DNA of 64,000 bases. Source: Streptomyces werraensis. GTDB lineage: Bacteria > Actinomycetota > Actinomycetes > Streptomycetales > Streptomycetaceae. A program made the position numbers and the translations under genes. Under the pieces are notes generated by a model. The model saw only the letters and a list, made by a program, of their open reading frames with translations, was not told the DNA's origin and searched no databases. Below, one piece after another: positions 9,315 through 17,709 of this stretch. Every line of letters begins with the position of its first letter. The stretch's first letter is position 1. The DNA lies in the NCBI GenBank assembly GCA_014656175.1, contig BNBX01000005.1:386117-450116 (forward strand). Reading direction: 5' to 3'.

Positions 9315-10715
9315 TCAGCGGGGGCCGAGGCTCCAGCGCGGGCCCTGCGGGCTGTCCTCGATGACCAGCCCGGACTGGTTGAGCTGGTCGCGGATGGCGT
9401 CCGCGGTGGGCCAGTCCTTGCGGGCCCGGGCGGCCTCGCGCTGGTCGAGCACCATGCGGACCAGGGTGTCGACGGCGCCGTGCAGGTCGTCCCCGCGGTC
9501 GCCGTCGCCGGCCCAGTGCGGGTCGAGCGGGTCGAGTCCGAGCACGCCGAGCATGGCGCGGACCTCGGCGAGGCGGGCGACCGCCTCCTCCTTGTCGTCG
9601 GCGGCCAGCGCGCTGTTGCCCTGCCGGACCGCGGTGTGCACGACGGCGAGCGCCTGCGGGACGCCCAGGTCGTCGTCCATCGCCTCGGCGAAGGCGGGCG
9701 GCACCTCGGCGGCGGGCTCGACGACCCCGCCGGCCTTCTCCACCACGCGCTGCACGAAGCCCTCGATCCGCGCGAACGCGGACTCGGCCTCGCGCAGGGC
9801 CTCCTCGCTGTACTCGATCATCGACCGGTAGTGCGGGGTGCCCAGGTAGTAGCGGAGCACGATGGGCCGCCAGCGCTTGACCATCTCGCTGACCAGCACC
9901 GAGTTGCCGAGCGACTTCGACATCTTCTCGCCGCTCATGGTGACCCAGGCGTTGTGCACCCAGTACCGGGCGAACTCGTCGCCGTAGGCCTTGGCCTGGG
10001 CGATCTCGTTCTCGTGGTGCGGGAAGATCAGGTCCAGGCCGCCGCCGTGGATGTCGAAGGCGGTGCCGAGGTACTTGTGCGCCATCGCCGAGCACTCCAG
10101 GTGCCAGCCCGGGCGCCCGCGCCCCCATGGCGTCTCCCAGCTCGGCTCGCCCGGCTTGGCCGCCTTCCACATCGCGAAGTCGCGCGGGTCCCGCTTGCCG
10201 GTCTCGCCGTCGCCCGACGGCTGGAGCAGGTTGTCCAGCTCCTGGTTCGACAGCTCGAGGTAGTCCGGGAACGAGGTGACGGCGAAGTACACGTTGCCGT
10301 CGGCCTCGTAGGCGTGCCCGCGCTCGATCAGGCCGCGCATCATCTCGACCATCTCGGTGATGTGGCCGGTGGCGCGCGGCTCGTAGGTCGGGGGCAGGCA
10401 GCCGAGCGCGCGGTAGCCGTCGCTGAAGGCGCGCTCGTTCTCGTACCCGATGGCCCACCAGGGGCGGCCCTGCTCGGCGGACTTGGCGATGATCTTGTCG
10501 TCGATGTCCGTGACGTTGCGGACGAACGTCACGTCCAGGCCGCGGTACTCGAACCAGCGGCGCATGATGTCGAAGTTCAGGCCGGAGCGGATGTGGCCGA
10601 TGTGGGGCGCCGCCTGCACGGTGGCGCCACACAGGTAGATCGAGACGCAGCCCTGCCGGAGCGGGGTGAAGTCACGGATCTGCCGGGCGCTGGTGTCGTA
10701 CAGGCGAATAGTCAC
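9315..10715 (-). CDS. cysS: Cysteinyl-tRNA synthetase
   Basis: 466 residues, class I synthetase. Zinc ligand Cys29 lies in [13 protein letters not shown] at residues 38-41 (PHIGHI), [10 protein letters not shown] supplies another zinc site, and KMSKS is intact ([12 protein letters not shown]). The start is the GTG at 10715, because [13 protein letters not shown] is the family N-terminus and TTGGAG lies 5 nt before it; the open frame continues 22 codons further. It charges tRNA-Cys. The order cysS-rlmB after ispF/ispD is conserved in actinobacteria. Confidence 0.95.
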   Translation of the reverse strand: MTIRLYDTSARQIRDFTPLRQGCVSIYLCGATVQAAPHIGHIRSGLNFDIMRRWFEYRGLDVTFVRNVTDIDDKIIAKSAEQGRPWWAIGYENERAFSDGYRALGCLPPTYEPRATGHITEMVEMMRGLIERGHAYEADGNVYFAVTSFPDYLELSNQELDNLLQPSGDGETGKRDPRDFAMWKAAKPGEPSWETPWGRGRPGWHLECSAMAHKYLGTAFDIHGGGLDLIFPHHENEIAQAKAYGDEFARYWVHNAWVTMSGEKMSKSLGNSVLVSEMVKRWRPIVLRYYLGTPHYRSMIEYSEEALREAESAFARIEGFVQRVVEKAGGVVEPAAEVPPAFAEAMDDDLGVPQALAVVHTAVRQGNSALAADDKEEAVARLAEVRAMLGVLGLDPLDPHWAGDGDRGDDLHGAVDTLVRMVLDQREAARARKDWPTADAIRDQLNQSGLVIEDSPQGPRWSLGPR

Positions 10716-10863
10716 GGCTCCAAGGGTAGTAGGCGCGGGGGCGTGCGGCGTGCCTCCGGCGGTTTCGGGGTCACATGTCACGTGCCGGCCCGGTGAGGGC
10801 GTGTCGCGCCCAGGCGGCGGAGCCGCGTGCCGACACGGCCCCGCGCCCCTCGGGCGAGGACTC

Positions 10864-11358
10864 TCACCCTTCTCGGACGACCAGGGCCGTCGCCACTGCC
10901 ATCAGGCCCTCGTCCCTGCCCGGGAAGCCCAGGCCGTCCGTGGTGGCGCCCGAGACCGTGACCGGGGCGCCCGCCGCCTCGGAGAGGATCTTCTGGGCCT
11001 CCTCGCGGCGTCTGCCGATCCTGGGGCGGGGGCCGACGACCTGGACGGCGACGTTGCCGATGCGGAAGCCGGCCTCCCGGACGATGCGCGCGGCCTCGGT
11101 GAGAAGGGTGACGCCCGAGGCGCCGGACCACTCGGGCCGGCTCGTGCCGAAGTGCTGACCGAGGTCGCCGAGGCCGGCGGCGGAGAACAGGGCGTTGCAG
11201 GCGGCGTGCGCGACGACGTCCGCGTCGGAGTGTCCCGAGAGCCCGGGGCCCTCGCCCTCCCACTTCAGGCCGGCGCACCACAGCTCGCGGCCGTCCTCGA
11301 AGGCGTGGACGTCGGTGCCGATCCCGACCCGCGGCAGGGGGGAGGTCTCAGAAGCCAT
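10864..11358 (-). CDS. ispF: 2-C-methyl-D-erythritol 2,4-cyclodiphosphate synthase
   Basis: 164 residues. It contains the family signature GIGTDVHAF with metal-binding Asp and His, then [11 protein letters not shown], and the C-terminal [11 protein letters not shown]. It makes the cyclic diphosphate in the non-mevalonate isoprenoid pathway as a trimer. The start codon overlaps the ispD end by 11 bp, so the two are translated together. Confidence 0.95.
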   Translation of the reverse strand: MASETSPLPRVGIGTDVHAFEDGRELWCAGLKWEGEGPGLSGHSDADVVAHAACNALFSAAGLGDLGQHFGTSRPEWSGASGVTLLTEAARIVREAGFRIGNVAVQVVGPRPRIGRRREEAQKILSEAAGAPVTVSGATTDGLGFPGRDEGLMAVATALVVREG

Positions 11359-12124
11359 CGTTGAGCCTCCTGCGCGCCAGGACCGCCTCGGCGAGGACCA
11401 GGTCGAGCGGGCGGGTGACCTTGAAGGCCTCCTCGTGCCCGGGGACGGTGACGACGGTGAGTCCGAGCTGCTCGACCATGCTCGCGTCGTCGGTGACGTC
11501 GTCCGTCACGGTCTCGTGGGCGCGGACCAGGGTGGCCCGGTCGAAGCCCTGCGGCGTCTGGACGGCGCGCAGCCTGGAACGGTCGGGGGTGGCGACCACG
11601 GGCTCCGGCTCGCCGGGGGTGGCGGCCGGCTCGACCTGCTTGACGGTGTCGGCGAGCGGCAGCGCGGGGACGACGGCGGGCGCTCCGTCGCGTACGGCCT
11701 CGATGACCGCGTCGACGGTGTCCACCGGGACCAGCGGGCGGGCCGCGTCGTGCACCAGGACGATGTCGTAGCCCTCGGGCAGCGCGTCCAGGCCCAGCTT
11801 CACGGACTGCTGGCGGCTCTCGCCGCCGGGGACGACCAGGACGTCGGTCCTCTCGGGCAGCGCGTGCGTGTCGAGCAGCGACTTGACCTCGCCCGCGCCG
11901 TCGGGCGGCGCCACCACGACGACGAGCGAGACGGCGCGGGAATCGGCCATCGCGCGCACGGCGTGGACGAGCATGGGCGTGCCGCCGAGCGCGCGCAGCG
12001 CCTTGGGCGCACCGGGGCCGAGCCGCACACCCCGGCCCGCGGCCGGGATGACGGCCGCTGTCCGGACCGTCGGACGGCCGGGTGCGGGGGTCGGCGAGGA
12101 CGGCGGGAGCGGATCGTCAGACAT
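11348..12124 (-). CDS. ispD: 2-C-methyl-D-erythritol 4-phosphate cytidylyltransferase
   Basis: 258 residues. The CTP-binding loop [19 protein letters not shown] lies at about residues 25-43, VVVVAPP follows, and [14 protein letters not shown] holds the conserved Asp/Arg. The product is CDP-methylerythritol, two steps before IspF. A proline-rich N-terminal tail of about 20 residues is longer than in E. coli and usual in Streptomyces. It overlaps ispF by 11 bp. Confidence 0.94.
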   Translation of the reverse strand: MSDDPLPPSSPTPAPGRPTVRTAAVIPAAGRGVRLGPGAPKALRALGGTPMLVHAVRAMADSRAVSLVVVVAPPDGAGEVKSLLDTHALPERTDVLVVPGGESRQQSVKLGLDALPEGYDIVLVHDAARPLVPVDTVDAVIEAVRDGAPAVVPALPLADTVKQVEPAATPGEPEPVVATPDRSRLRAVQTPQGFDRATLVRAHETVTDDVTDDASMVEQLGLTVVTVPGHEEAFKVTRPLDLVLAEAVLARRRLNDGF

Positions 12125-12476
12125 GGTTCCTGTCAGGTTTGTGGGCTCGGCCTACGTGGGTATGGCCTGGGCGTGCCCCGCTCCTGTGAGCGGGGAAGTG
12201 CCGGGCGTTCCGCATTGACCAGCCCCTTCCGTGACTCTGGTCGAGCCGATCGCCCGGGCCCGGCACGCCAGGGGTGGGGACGTGAGTGATGACACATTCC
12301 CCGTTCCGGCGCAAGTGCAGCCTACGGAGGGTGTCCGGGTACGAACATGCCGCAGCGCCCGGCGACGTCCTGGACGTCATCGGGCACCGCGGCATTTCGA
12401 TGCGCTGAGTGCGCTGAGTGCTGCTCCGACGGCCGGCGTGAGGGCACGCGACGGGCGGAGCGACGACTCGGAGAAC
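12125..12476. other. 352-bp gap between carD and ispD
   Basis: No convincing gene. A 92-codon frame on the minus strand is Arg/His-rich, shows no family and has no ribosome site. The region probably carries the ispDF promoter and the carD 3' end. I found no long perfect hairpin. Confidence 0.45.
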
Positions 12477-12959
12477 TCAGGAGGCGAGAACCTCGTCGAG
12501 CAGGGCCTCGGCCTTGTCCTCGTTGGTGTTCTCGGCGAGGGCCAGCTCGCTGACCAGAATCTGACGCGCCTTCGCGAGCATGCGCTTCTCACCGGCGGAG
12601 AGACCGCGCTCCCGCTCCCGGCGCCACAGGTCACGCACGACTTCCGCGACCTTGATGACATCGCCCGAGGCGAGCTTCTCGAGATTTGCCTTGTACCGGC
12701 GGGACCAGTTCGTGGGCTCCTCGGCGTACGGCGCGCGCAGCACCTCGAAGACCCGGTCCAGCCCGTCCTGACCGACCACATCACGCACGCCGACGAACTC
12801 CGCATTGTCCGCTGGCACACGTACCGTCAGGTCACCCTGGGCGACCTTCAGCACCAAGTAGGTCTTGTCCACGCCTTTGATCTGGCGAGTTTCGATTGCC
12901 TCGATCAGCGCGGCCCCATGATGGGGATAGACCACGGTGTCGCCAACCTTGAACGTCAT
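12477..12959 (-). CDS. carD: CarD-family RNA polymerase-binding regulator
   Basis: 160 residues. The N-terminal RNAP-interaction (Tudor-like) domain starts [20 protein letters not shown], and the C-terminal helical DNA-binding domain contains [17 protein letters not shown]. CarD binds the RNAP beta subunit and stabilises open complexes at many promoters, including rRNA. Length and order next to ispD/ispF match the actinobacterial standard. A GGAAGGGG stretch lies about 12 nt before the ATG. Confidence 0.95.
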   Translation of the reverse strand: MTFKVGDTVVYPHHGAALIEAIETRQIKGVDKTYLVLKVAQGDLTVRVPADNAEFVGVRDVVGQDGLDRVFEVLRAPYAEEPTNWSRRYKANLEKLASGDVIKVAEVVRDLWRRERERGLSAGEKRMLAKARQILVSELALAENTNEDKAEALLDEVLAS

Positions 12960-13613
12960 GTGACAGGTACCCCTTCCGTGGCTATCCAGGGTAACACGGA
13001 TACGGCGTCTTCTGAATGGCGTTTTCGCAGGTCAGGGCCATTCTCGGGGCTTGACAACAGCAACAGGAACGTGCTTCGGGCGGCTAGCGGAAGCAGGTAT
13101 TCGCAGGTCGGAGCCGCTCTCCGGGGCAAGCGAAACGCGCACGTTACACCCTTCCGGAGCCCGCCACGAGCGGTCGAACAGCCCCAAATGTCCGGTTCCA
13201 GAAGTGCGACTTCCGCTACTCCGTTCGGTGAGCCGAGCCGGTTCCGGCCGATTCCGGAATTGATCACACGGTGTGAGGATCGACGGCCGGTGATCAATTG
13301 CCGGGGTCCCCCTCATTCCTTCACCGAAATGCGCGCCCGCGTAATGAAGGGGCGCTCCGGACGGAAGTGGCGGCTGTTTACCGGCGGGTCACTTGTGGTC
13401 CGGGTGACCGTTGTGCCGCGTGTCGCGGGCGTCGGGTGGTGATCGGGTGACATCCCCGGCGCGGGCACGCCTCACGGGGAGGACCCGGGTAGGCGTGGGG
13501 AGGGTCGGGTGCAGCAGCCTGCGGAAGGCTCGGTAACCTGAGGCCGCTGACAGACACTTAGGGCGGCTTTACCCGGTCGCCACACACGCTCGAGTCAAGG
13601 AGTTGCCGCCGCC
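12960..13613. other. 654-bp divergent regulatory gap
   Basis: No coding frame is convincing. GC content falls locally, as in promoter regions. It must contain the carD promoter and that of the lipoprotein gene at 13614. Its clearest structure is the inverted repeat at 13258-13299, described separately. Confidence 0.55.
13258..13299. promoter_or_regulatory. Nested inverted repeat AATTGATCAC-N22-GTGATCAATT
   Basis: 10-bp perfect arms, with a smaller CACAC-G-GTGTG palindrome (13265-13275) starting inside the left arm. It lies in an otherwise empty, locally A/T-rich stretch about 300 bp from each neighbouring start. The regulator is unknown. Confidence 0.5.
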
Positions 13614-14321
13614 GTGAGCAGCAGCCTTCGACGCGGCGCCCTCGCCGCCGCCGCCATCGCAATCTCCATCGCCTCGCTCTCCGCGTGCGCGGCCGGCAAC
13701 AACGCCCAGACCCTGCAGATCCAGCCGGACAACGCGGCGACGACGGTCGGTGACATCCAGGTGCAGAACGCCACCGTCATCACCCAGCCCGACCTGGAGT
13801 CGACCGGCCCCGCCGTCATCTCCGCCACCCTGTTCAACTCGGGCGACAAGGACCAGACCCTGGAGTCGGTCACCGTCCCCGGCACCGGCAAGACCGCAGA
13901 GCTGTCCCCCGCCGAGGGCGGCGGCGACCTGGTCGTCCCGGCCGGCGGCAGCCTGATCCTCGGCGGCGAGGGCAACGCCTCCGCCGTGCTGCCCAGCAGC
14001 CGTGAGGCCGTCCAGGACGGCAACGCCCAGAAGATCACCTTCACCTTCAGCGAGACCGGCGAGGTGAGCCTGCGCGCCATCGTCTTCCCGGCCGAGCACT
14101 TCTTCGAGAGCTGGGGTCCGAGCGAGGCCCCCGCCGCCGGCGCCTCCTCGTCGCCGTCGGCGGACGCCTCCGGCAAGCCGGCCGACGAGGCCACGGGCGA
14201 GGGCGAGCAGTCGGACGGGTCGGGCGAGGAGACCTCCGGCGACGAGCCCGCCGGCACGGGCGCCCCGTCGGGCACCCCCTCGGACGCGGCCTCCGCGAGC
14301 CAGGACGCGTCCGGCCACTGA
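13614..14321 (+). CDS. Secreted lipoprotein
   Basis: 235 residues. A signal peptide with lipobox LSAC (Cys25) marks it as a lipoprotein anchored to the outer face of the membrane. Residues ~35-165 form a beta-rich domain (NATVITQPDLESTGPAVISATLFNSG) resembling, loosely, copper-chaperone-like or DUF461-type domains; the Met/His copper ligands were not identified, so I leave it unnamed. The last ~65 residues are a Ser/Gly/Glu-rich linker. GTG start with AAGGAG 9 nt ahead. It is next to, and convergent with, phoP. Confidence 0.8.
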   Translation: MSSSLRRGALAAAAIAISIASLSACAAGNNAQTLQIQPDNAATTVGDIQVQNATVITQPDLESTGPAVISATLFNSGDKDQTLESVTVPGTGKTAELSPAEGGGDLVVPAGGSLILGGEGNASAVLPSSREAVQDGNAQKITFTFSETGEVSLRAIVFPAEHFFESWGPSEAPAAGASSSPSADASGKPADEATGEGEQSDGSGEETSGDEPAGTGAPSGTPSDAASASQDASGH

Positions 14322-14343
14322 CAGCCGTCCACGTACCGCACGC

Positions 14344-14379
14344 CGAAGGGCGGGACCCCCACCGGGGTCCCGCCCTTCG
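14344..14379. terminator. Bidirectional terminator
   Basis: 16-bp perfect stem CGAAGGGCGGGACCCC / complement with a 4-nt loop, between the lipoprotein gene and phoP. Confidence 0.88.
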
Positions 14380-14401
14380 CGTCGTGCGGCCGTCGTCCCG
14401 G

Positions 14402-14476
14402 CCCGCAGACCACGGGCCGGCAGACCACGGGCCCGCGGTCCACGGACTCGGCGGTTACGGACTCGGCGTCTACGGC
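14402..14476. repeat. Five imperfect 15-bp tandem repeats at the phoP 3' end
   Basis: Units begin at 14402, 14417, 14432, 14447 and 14462. The first two differ at one position (CCCGCAGACCACGGG versus CCGGCAGACCACGGG); the last two also resemble each other closely (CTCGGCGGTTACGGA, CTCGGCGTCTACGGC). The last unit contains the phoP stop codon (14470-14472). Confidence 0.7.
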
Positions 14477-15150
14477 TCGAACTTGTAGCCCAGCCCGCGC
14501 ACGGTCACCAGATAGCGGGGCGCCCCCGGGTCCGGCTCGATCTTGGCGCGCAGACGCTTGACGTGGACGTCGAGGGTCTTGGTGTCCCCCACGTAGTCCG
14601 CGCCCCACACCCGGTCGATGAGCTGCATCCGGGTCAGCACCCGGCCCGCGTTGCGCAGCAGCATCTCCAGCAGGTCGAACTCCTTCAAGGGCAGGTCGAT
14701 CTTGGTGCCGCCGACGGTCACCACGTGCCGGTCGACGTCCATCCGCACCGGGCCCGCCTCCAGGGCCGCCGGGGCGGTCTCCTCGGGCTCGCCGCGCCGG
14801 CGCAGCACCGCGCGGATCCGCGCGACCAGCTCACGCGAGGAGAACGGCTTGGTGACGTAGTCGTCGGCGCCTATCTCCAGGCCGACCACCTTGTCGATCT
14901 CGCTGTCCTTGGCTGTCACCATGATCACCGGGACGTTGGAGCGGCCGCGCAGCTGGCGGCACACCTCGGTGCCCGGCAGCCCGGGCAGCATCAGGTCGAG
15001 AAGGACGAGGTCGGCTCCGTTGCGGTCGAACTCGTCGAGTCCGTCGGGCCCGGTGGTCGCCACGGCGACCTCGAAGCCCTCCTTGCGGAGCATGTACGAC
15101 AGGGCGTCGGAGAAGGACTCCTCGTCCTCGACGACGAGCACTCGGGTCAC
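14470..15150 (-). CDS. phoP: Phosphate-responsive response regulator PhoP (RegX3-like)
   Basis: 226 residues. The receiver domain (RVLVVEDEESF, phospho-acceptor Asp in LVLLDLMLP, Thr in MVTAKD, Lys in VTKPFS) is followed by an OmpR-type winged helix ending VRGLGYKFEP. The start is the GTG at 15150 with GGAGG ahead, overlapping the end of phoR by 4 bp (GTGA). In Streptomyces PhoP controls the Pho regulon and links phosphate supply to antibiotic production. The longer open frame upstream is antisense to phoR. Confidence 0.95.
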   Translation of the reverse strand: MTRVLVVEDEESFSDALSYMLRKEGFEVAVATTGPDGLDEFDRNGADLVLLDLMLPGLPGTEVCRQLRGRSNVPVIMVTAKDSEIDKVVGLEIGADDYVTKPFSSRELVARIRAVLRRRGEPEETAPAALEAGPVRMDVDRHVVTVGGTKIDLPLKEFDLLEMLLRNAGRVLTRMQLIDRVWGADYVGDTKTLDVHVKRLRAKIEPDPGAPRYLVTVRGLGYKFEP

Positions 15151-16427
15151 GGAAGGACCTCCGGGGAGGGAAGCGTTGCGTATGGATCGGACGTGTGGGG
15201 GGAGGGGTGGGACGTCCCTGCGGCCTCGCCGTCGAGGCTCTCGGAGTCGTCCCGCTCGGACGGCCGGCGGCCGCGGGCCGGACGGGCCTCGGGAAGCCGC
15301 AGGGTGAAGGTGGAGCCCTGGCCCTCGGCGCTCCACACCGTGACCTCCCCGCCGTGCGAGGCGGCCACGTGTTTCACGATCGCGAGGCCCAGCCCCGTGC
15401 CGCCGGTGGCACGGGAGCGGGCGGGGTCGACACGGTAGAAGCGCTCGAAGATCCGCTCCTTGTCCTTGTCGGAGATGCCTATGCCCTGGTCGGTCACGGC
15501 GATCTCGATCAGGTCCCCGCCGGGCTGCGCGACCGAACGGACCGCGATGCCCACGCGGGTGCGGGCGGGCGAGTAGTTGACCGCGTTCTCGACGAGGTTG
15601 CCGAGCGCGGCGGCGAGCTGGCCGCGGTTGCCCCAGACCCGCAGGCCGGCGGCGCCCGCGGCGGTCATGGTGATCTCCTTGGTGCCCGCCTGGTGCCGGC
15701 AGCGGTCCATGGCCTCGGCGACCAGTTCGCCGACCGGGACCGGCTCGGCGTCCTCCAGCGGGTCGTCGTTCTGCACGCGGGAGAGGTCGATGAGTTCCTG
15801 CACCAGATTGGTCAGCCGGGTCGCCTCGATCTGCATGCGCCCCGCGAACCGCTGCACGGCCTCGGGGTCGTCGGAGGCGTCCATCACGGCCTCCGACAAC
15901 AGGGACAGCGCCCCGACGGGGGTCTTGAGCTCATGGCTGACGTTGGCGACGAAGTCCCGCCGCACGGCCTCGATACGGCGGGCCTCGGTGAGGTCCTCCA
16001 CCAGCAGCAGCACCAGCCGGGAGCCGAGCGGCGCCACCCGCGCGGACACCGCGAGGGCCTCGCCGCGCCCGGTCCCCCGGCGGGGCAGGTCCAGCTCGAC
16101 CTGCCGTATCTCGCCGTCCCGCCGGGTGTCGCGGGCCATCTTCAGCATCGGCTCCACGGCGAGCTTGCCGCCGCGGACCAGTCCGAGGGCGTACGCGGCC
16201 GAGCTGGCCTTCACCACGCCGTCGTGCTCGTCGAGCACCACCGCGGACGAGCGCAGCACGGAGAGCACGGTGTCGACGCCGGGCGGGAGCACGGCGTCGG
16301 TGTGCAGCGAGGTACGGGTGGGGCGCCGCTGTTCGCGTTCACTGACGCGGAACGCCAGCATGGCGATGACACCGGTGAGCAGTCCGGCGATCGCAGCCGC
16401 TGCGGCGACCGCCGCGTTCACGTCCAT
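15147..16427 (-). CDS. phoR: Phosphate sensor histidine kinase PhoR (SenX3-like)
   Basis: 426 residues. There is a short N-terminal hydrophobic stretch with a single predicted helix (AAAAAIAGLLTGVIAMLAF), then a PAS-like region, the H-box VANVSHELKTPVGAL near residue 175, an N-box ENAVNYSP, and ATP-lid boxes DQGIGI and GGTGLGLAIVKH. It phosphorylates PhoP. The translational overlap with phoP and the divergent phoU are typical of streptomycetes. Confidence 0.95.
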   Translation of the reverse strand: MDVNAAVAAAAAIAGLLTGVIAMLAFRVSEREQRRPTRTSLHTDAVLPPGVDTVLSVLRSSAVVLDEHDGVVKASSAAYALGLVRGGKLAVEPMLKMARDTRRDGEIRQVELDLPRRGTGRGEALAVSARVAPLGSRLVLLLVEDLTEARRIEAVRRDFVANVSHELKTPVGALSLLSEAVMDASDDPEAVQRFAGRMQIEATRLTNLVQELIDLSRVQNDDPLEDAEPVPVGELVAEAMDRCRHQAGTKEITMTAAGAAGLRVWGNRGQLAAALGNLVENAVNYSPARTRVGIAVRSVAQPGGDLIEIAVTDQGIGISDKDKERIFERFYRVDPARSRATGGTGLGLAIVKHVAASHGGEVTVWSAEGQGSTFTLRLPEARPARGRRPSERDDSESLDGEAAGTSHPSPHTSDPYATLPSPEVLP

Positions 16428-16500
16428 GCGTCCAGGTTAGGCATGGGGCGAGCGCAGCCCACAGCGCTCGGCGGGCGACCTCGGACACTCGTCGCCCAGA

Positions 16501-16533
16501 GTTCACCTACAGGCCAGGACCGGTTCACGCGAG
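16501..16533. promoter_or_regulatory. PHO-box-like direct repeats between phoR and phoU
   Basis: Three 11-bp units: GTTCACCTACA, GGCCAGGACCG and GTTCACGCGAG. The first and third match the PhoP direct-repeat core GTTCAC(C). The site is 74 bp from the phoR start and 110 bp from the phoU start, as expected for autoregulation by PhoP. Confidence 0.75.
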
Positions 16534-16643
16534 GTGACGGAACCGGACGCGTGACGGACGGAACGTGGGAGCGTGGGTGGGACCCAGGCCCCTCAGAGCC
16601 CGGACCCGGACAGCCCGGACAGAGACGCACGAGAGGAATTCCG

Positions 16644-17345
16644 ATGCGGGACGCGTACCACGAGGAACTGGATTCGATCGGCGACGGTCTGGTGGAGATG
16701 GCCCGGCTGGTCGGATCGGCGATCGGACGCGCCACGACCGCGATCCTCGACGCCGATCTGAAGCTCGCGGAGAGCGTGATCGAGGCCGACCAGAAGGTCG
16801 ACGAGCTGCAGCACGACCTGGAGGCGCGGGCGATCGCCCTGCTGGCCCGGCAGCAGCCGGTGGCGACCGACCTGCGGATCGTCGTCACCTCGCTGCGGAT
16901 GTCCGCCGACCTGGAGCGCTCCGGCGACCTCGCCCAGCACGTGGCGAAGCTGGCGCGGCTGCGCTACCCGGAGCGCGGGGTGCCGCGGGACCTGCACGCC
17001 ACGATCCTGGAGATGGGCCAGCTCGCCCAGCGCCTGATGGCGAAGGCGGCCGAGGTGATCATCACCAAGGACGTCGACCTGGCGCTCCAGCTGGAGCAGG
17101 ACGACGACGCGATGGACCTGCTGCACCGCACCCTCTTCCAGCACCTGATGGACGACCGCTGGAAGCACGGCATCGAGACGGCGGTGGACGTCACCCTGCT
17201 GGGCCGCTACTACGAGCGGTTCGCGGACCACGCGGTGTCGGTCGCCAAGCGGGTGGTGTACCTGGTCACCGGCGAGCACGCGGACGAGATCCAGGCGGAC
17301 CTGCAGCCGGAGATCGCGCCGGTGCAGGGGGTGGAGGGCGGCTGA
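16644..17345 (+). CDS. phoU: Phosphate signalling regulator PhoU
   Basis: 233 residues, all-helical, with two PhoU repeats (MRDAYHEELDSIGDGLVEMA at the start; metal-binding-type motif near ERSGDLAQHVAKLAR and YYERFADHAVSVAKRV in the second). PhoU damps PhoR and affects Pst transport. ATG 16644 with GAGGAA ahead is chosen; the frame is open far upstream but is antisense to phoR there. It is divergent from phoR-phoP across PHO-box-like repeats. Confidence 0.94.
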   Translation: MRDAYHEELDSIGDGLVEMARLVGSAIGRATTAILDADLKLAESVIEADQKVDELQHDLEARAIALLARQQPVATDLRIVVTSLRMSADLERSGDLAQHVAKLARLRYPERGVPRDLHATILEMGQLAQRLMAKAAEVIITKDVDLALQLEQDDDAMDLLHRTLFQHLMDDRWKHGIETAVDVTLLGRYYERFADHAVSVAKRVVYLVTGEHADEIQADLQPEIAPVQGVEGG

Positions 17346-17487
17346 GGCCGCTGTGCGTACGGCGTGCGGGCGGCGGTCGGGGGCGCGGGTGAGCTTCCGC
17401 CGCCCCCGATGCGCCGTTGATGCGCCCGGCCGGGCGGGCGTGCAATGGGGAGCAGGTGTGCGCAGGCCCCAGCCCGAGGAGGGACCC

Positions 17488-17643
17488 ATGGCCGAATCCC
17501 CCGGCACGACGCCCGACCCCACGCAGGAGCGCGAGACCGAGCAACCCGCCGAGGTCAGGAACCTCACCCTGATCGCGGCCTGCGGCTGCGGTTCGGGGTG
17601 CGGCTGCGGGTGCCAGTCGGGCAGCCCGTGCCAGTGCGGATGA
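17488..17643 (+). CDS. 51-residue cysteine-rich peptide, possible metallothionein-like protein
   Basis: The first 30 residues are acidic and ordinary, and the tail, from about residue 31 to 51, is CGCGSGCGCGCQSGSPCQCG, with seven cysteines in 20 residues arranged as C-X-C and C-X3-C. GAGGAGGG lies 5-6 nt before the ATG, so translation is well supported. Dense C-X-C spacing suggests binding of Cu(I) or Zn. I do not recognise a named family. It follows phoU by 142 bp and ends at a strong terminator. Confidence 0.7.
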   Translation: MAESPGTTPDPTQERETEQPAEVRNLTLIAACGCGSGCGCGCQSGSPCQCG

Positions 17644-17660
17644 GAAGACGGACGTACGCG

Positions 17661-17692
17661 GGCCCCGCGCGCCGGTGACGGCGTGCGGGGCC
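17661..17692. terminator. Bidirectional terminator
   Basis: 14-bp stem (one G-U) GGCCCCGCGCGCCG with CGGCGTGCGGGGCC and a GTGA loop, between the Cys-rich gene and the convergent MFS gene. Confidence 0.82.
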
Positions 17693-17709
17693 TGCGGCGC
17701 GCGGGCGTA

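Noticed and set aside
8191..10632. One open frame covering rlmB and running back through cysS
   Set aside because: The upstream part is antisense to cysS, which has complete synthetase motifs. The rlmB start at 9129 has its own ribosome site and family N-terminus.
12117..12395. A 92-codon frame between ispD and carD
   Set aside because: His/Arg-rich with no family or ribosome site; it runs over the ispD start.
13032..13316. Short frames within the carD / lipoprotein gap
   Set aside because: Several overlapping frames on both strands, none with codon bias or ribosome sites. The region looks regulatory.
15195..17345. A 716-codon frame leading into phoU
   Set aside because: Its first 480 codons are antisense to phoR and give Gly/Arg/Val-rich low-complexity sequence. 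PhoU is 233 residues, with a ribosome site at 16644.
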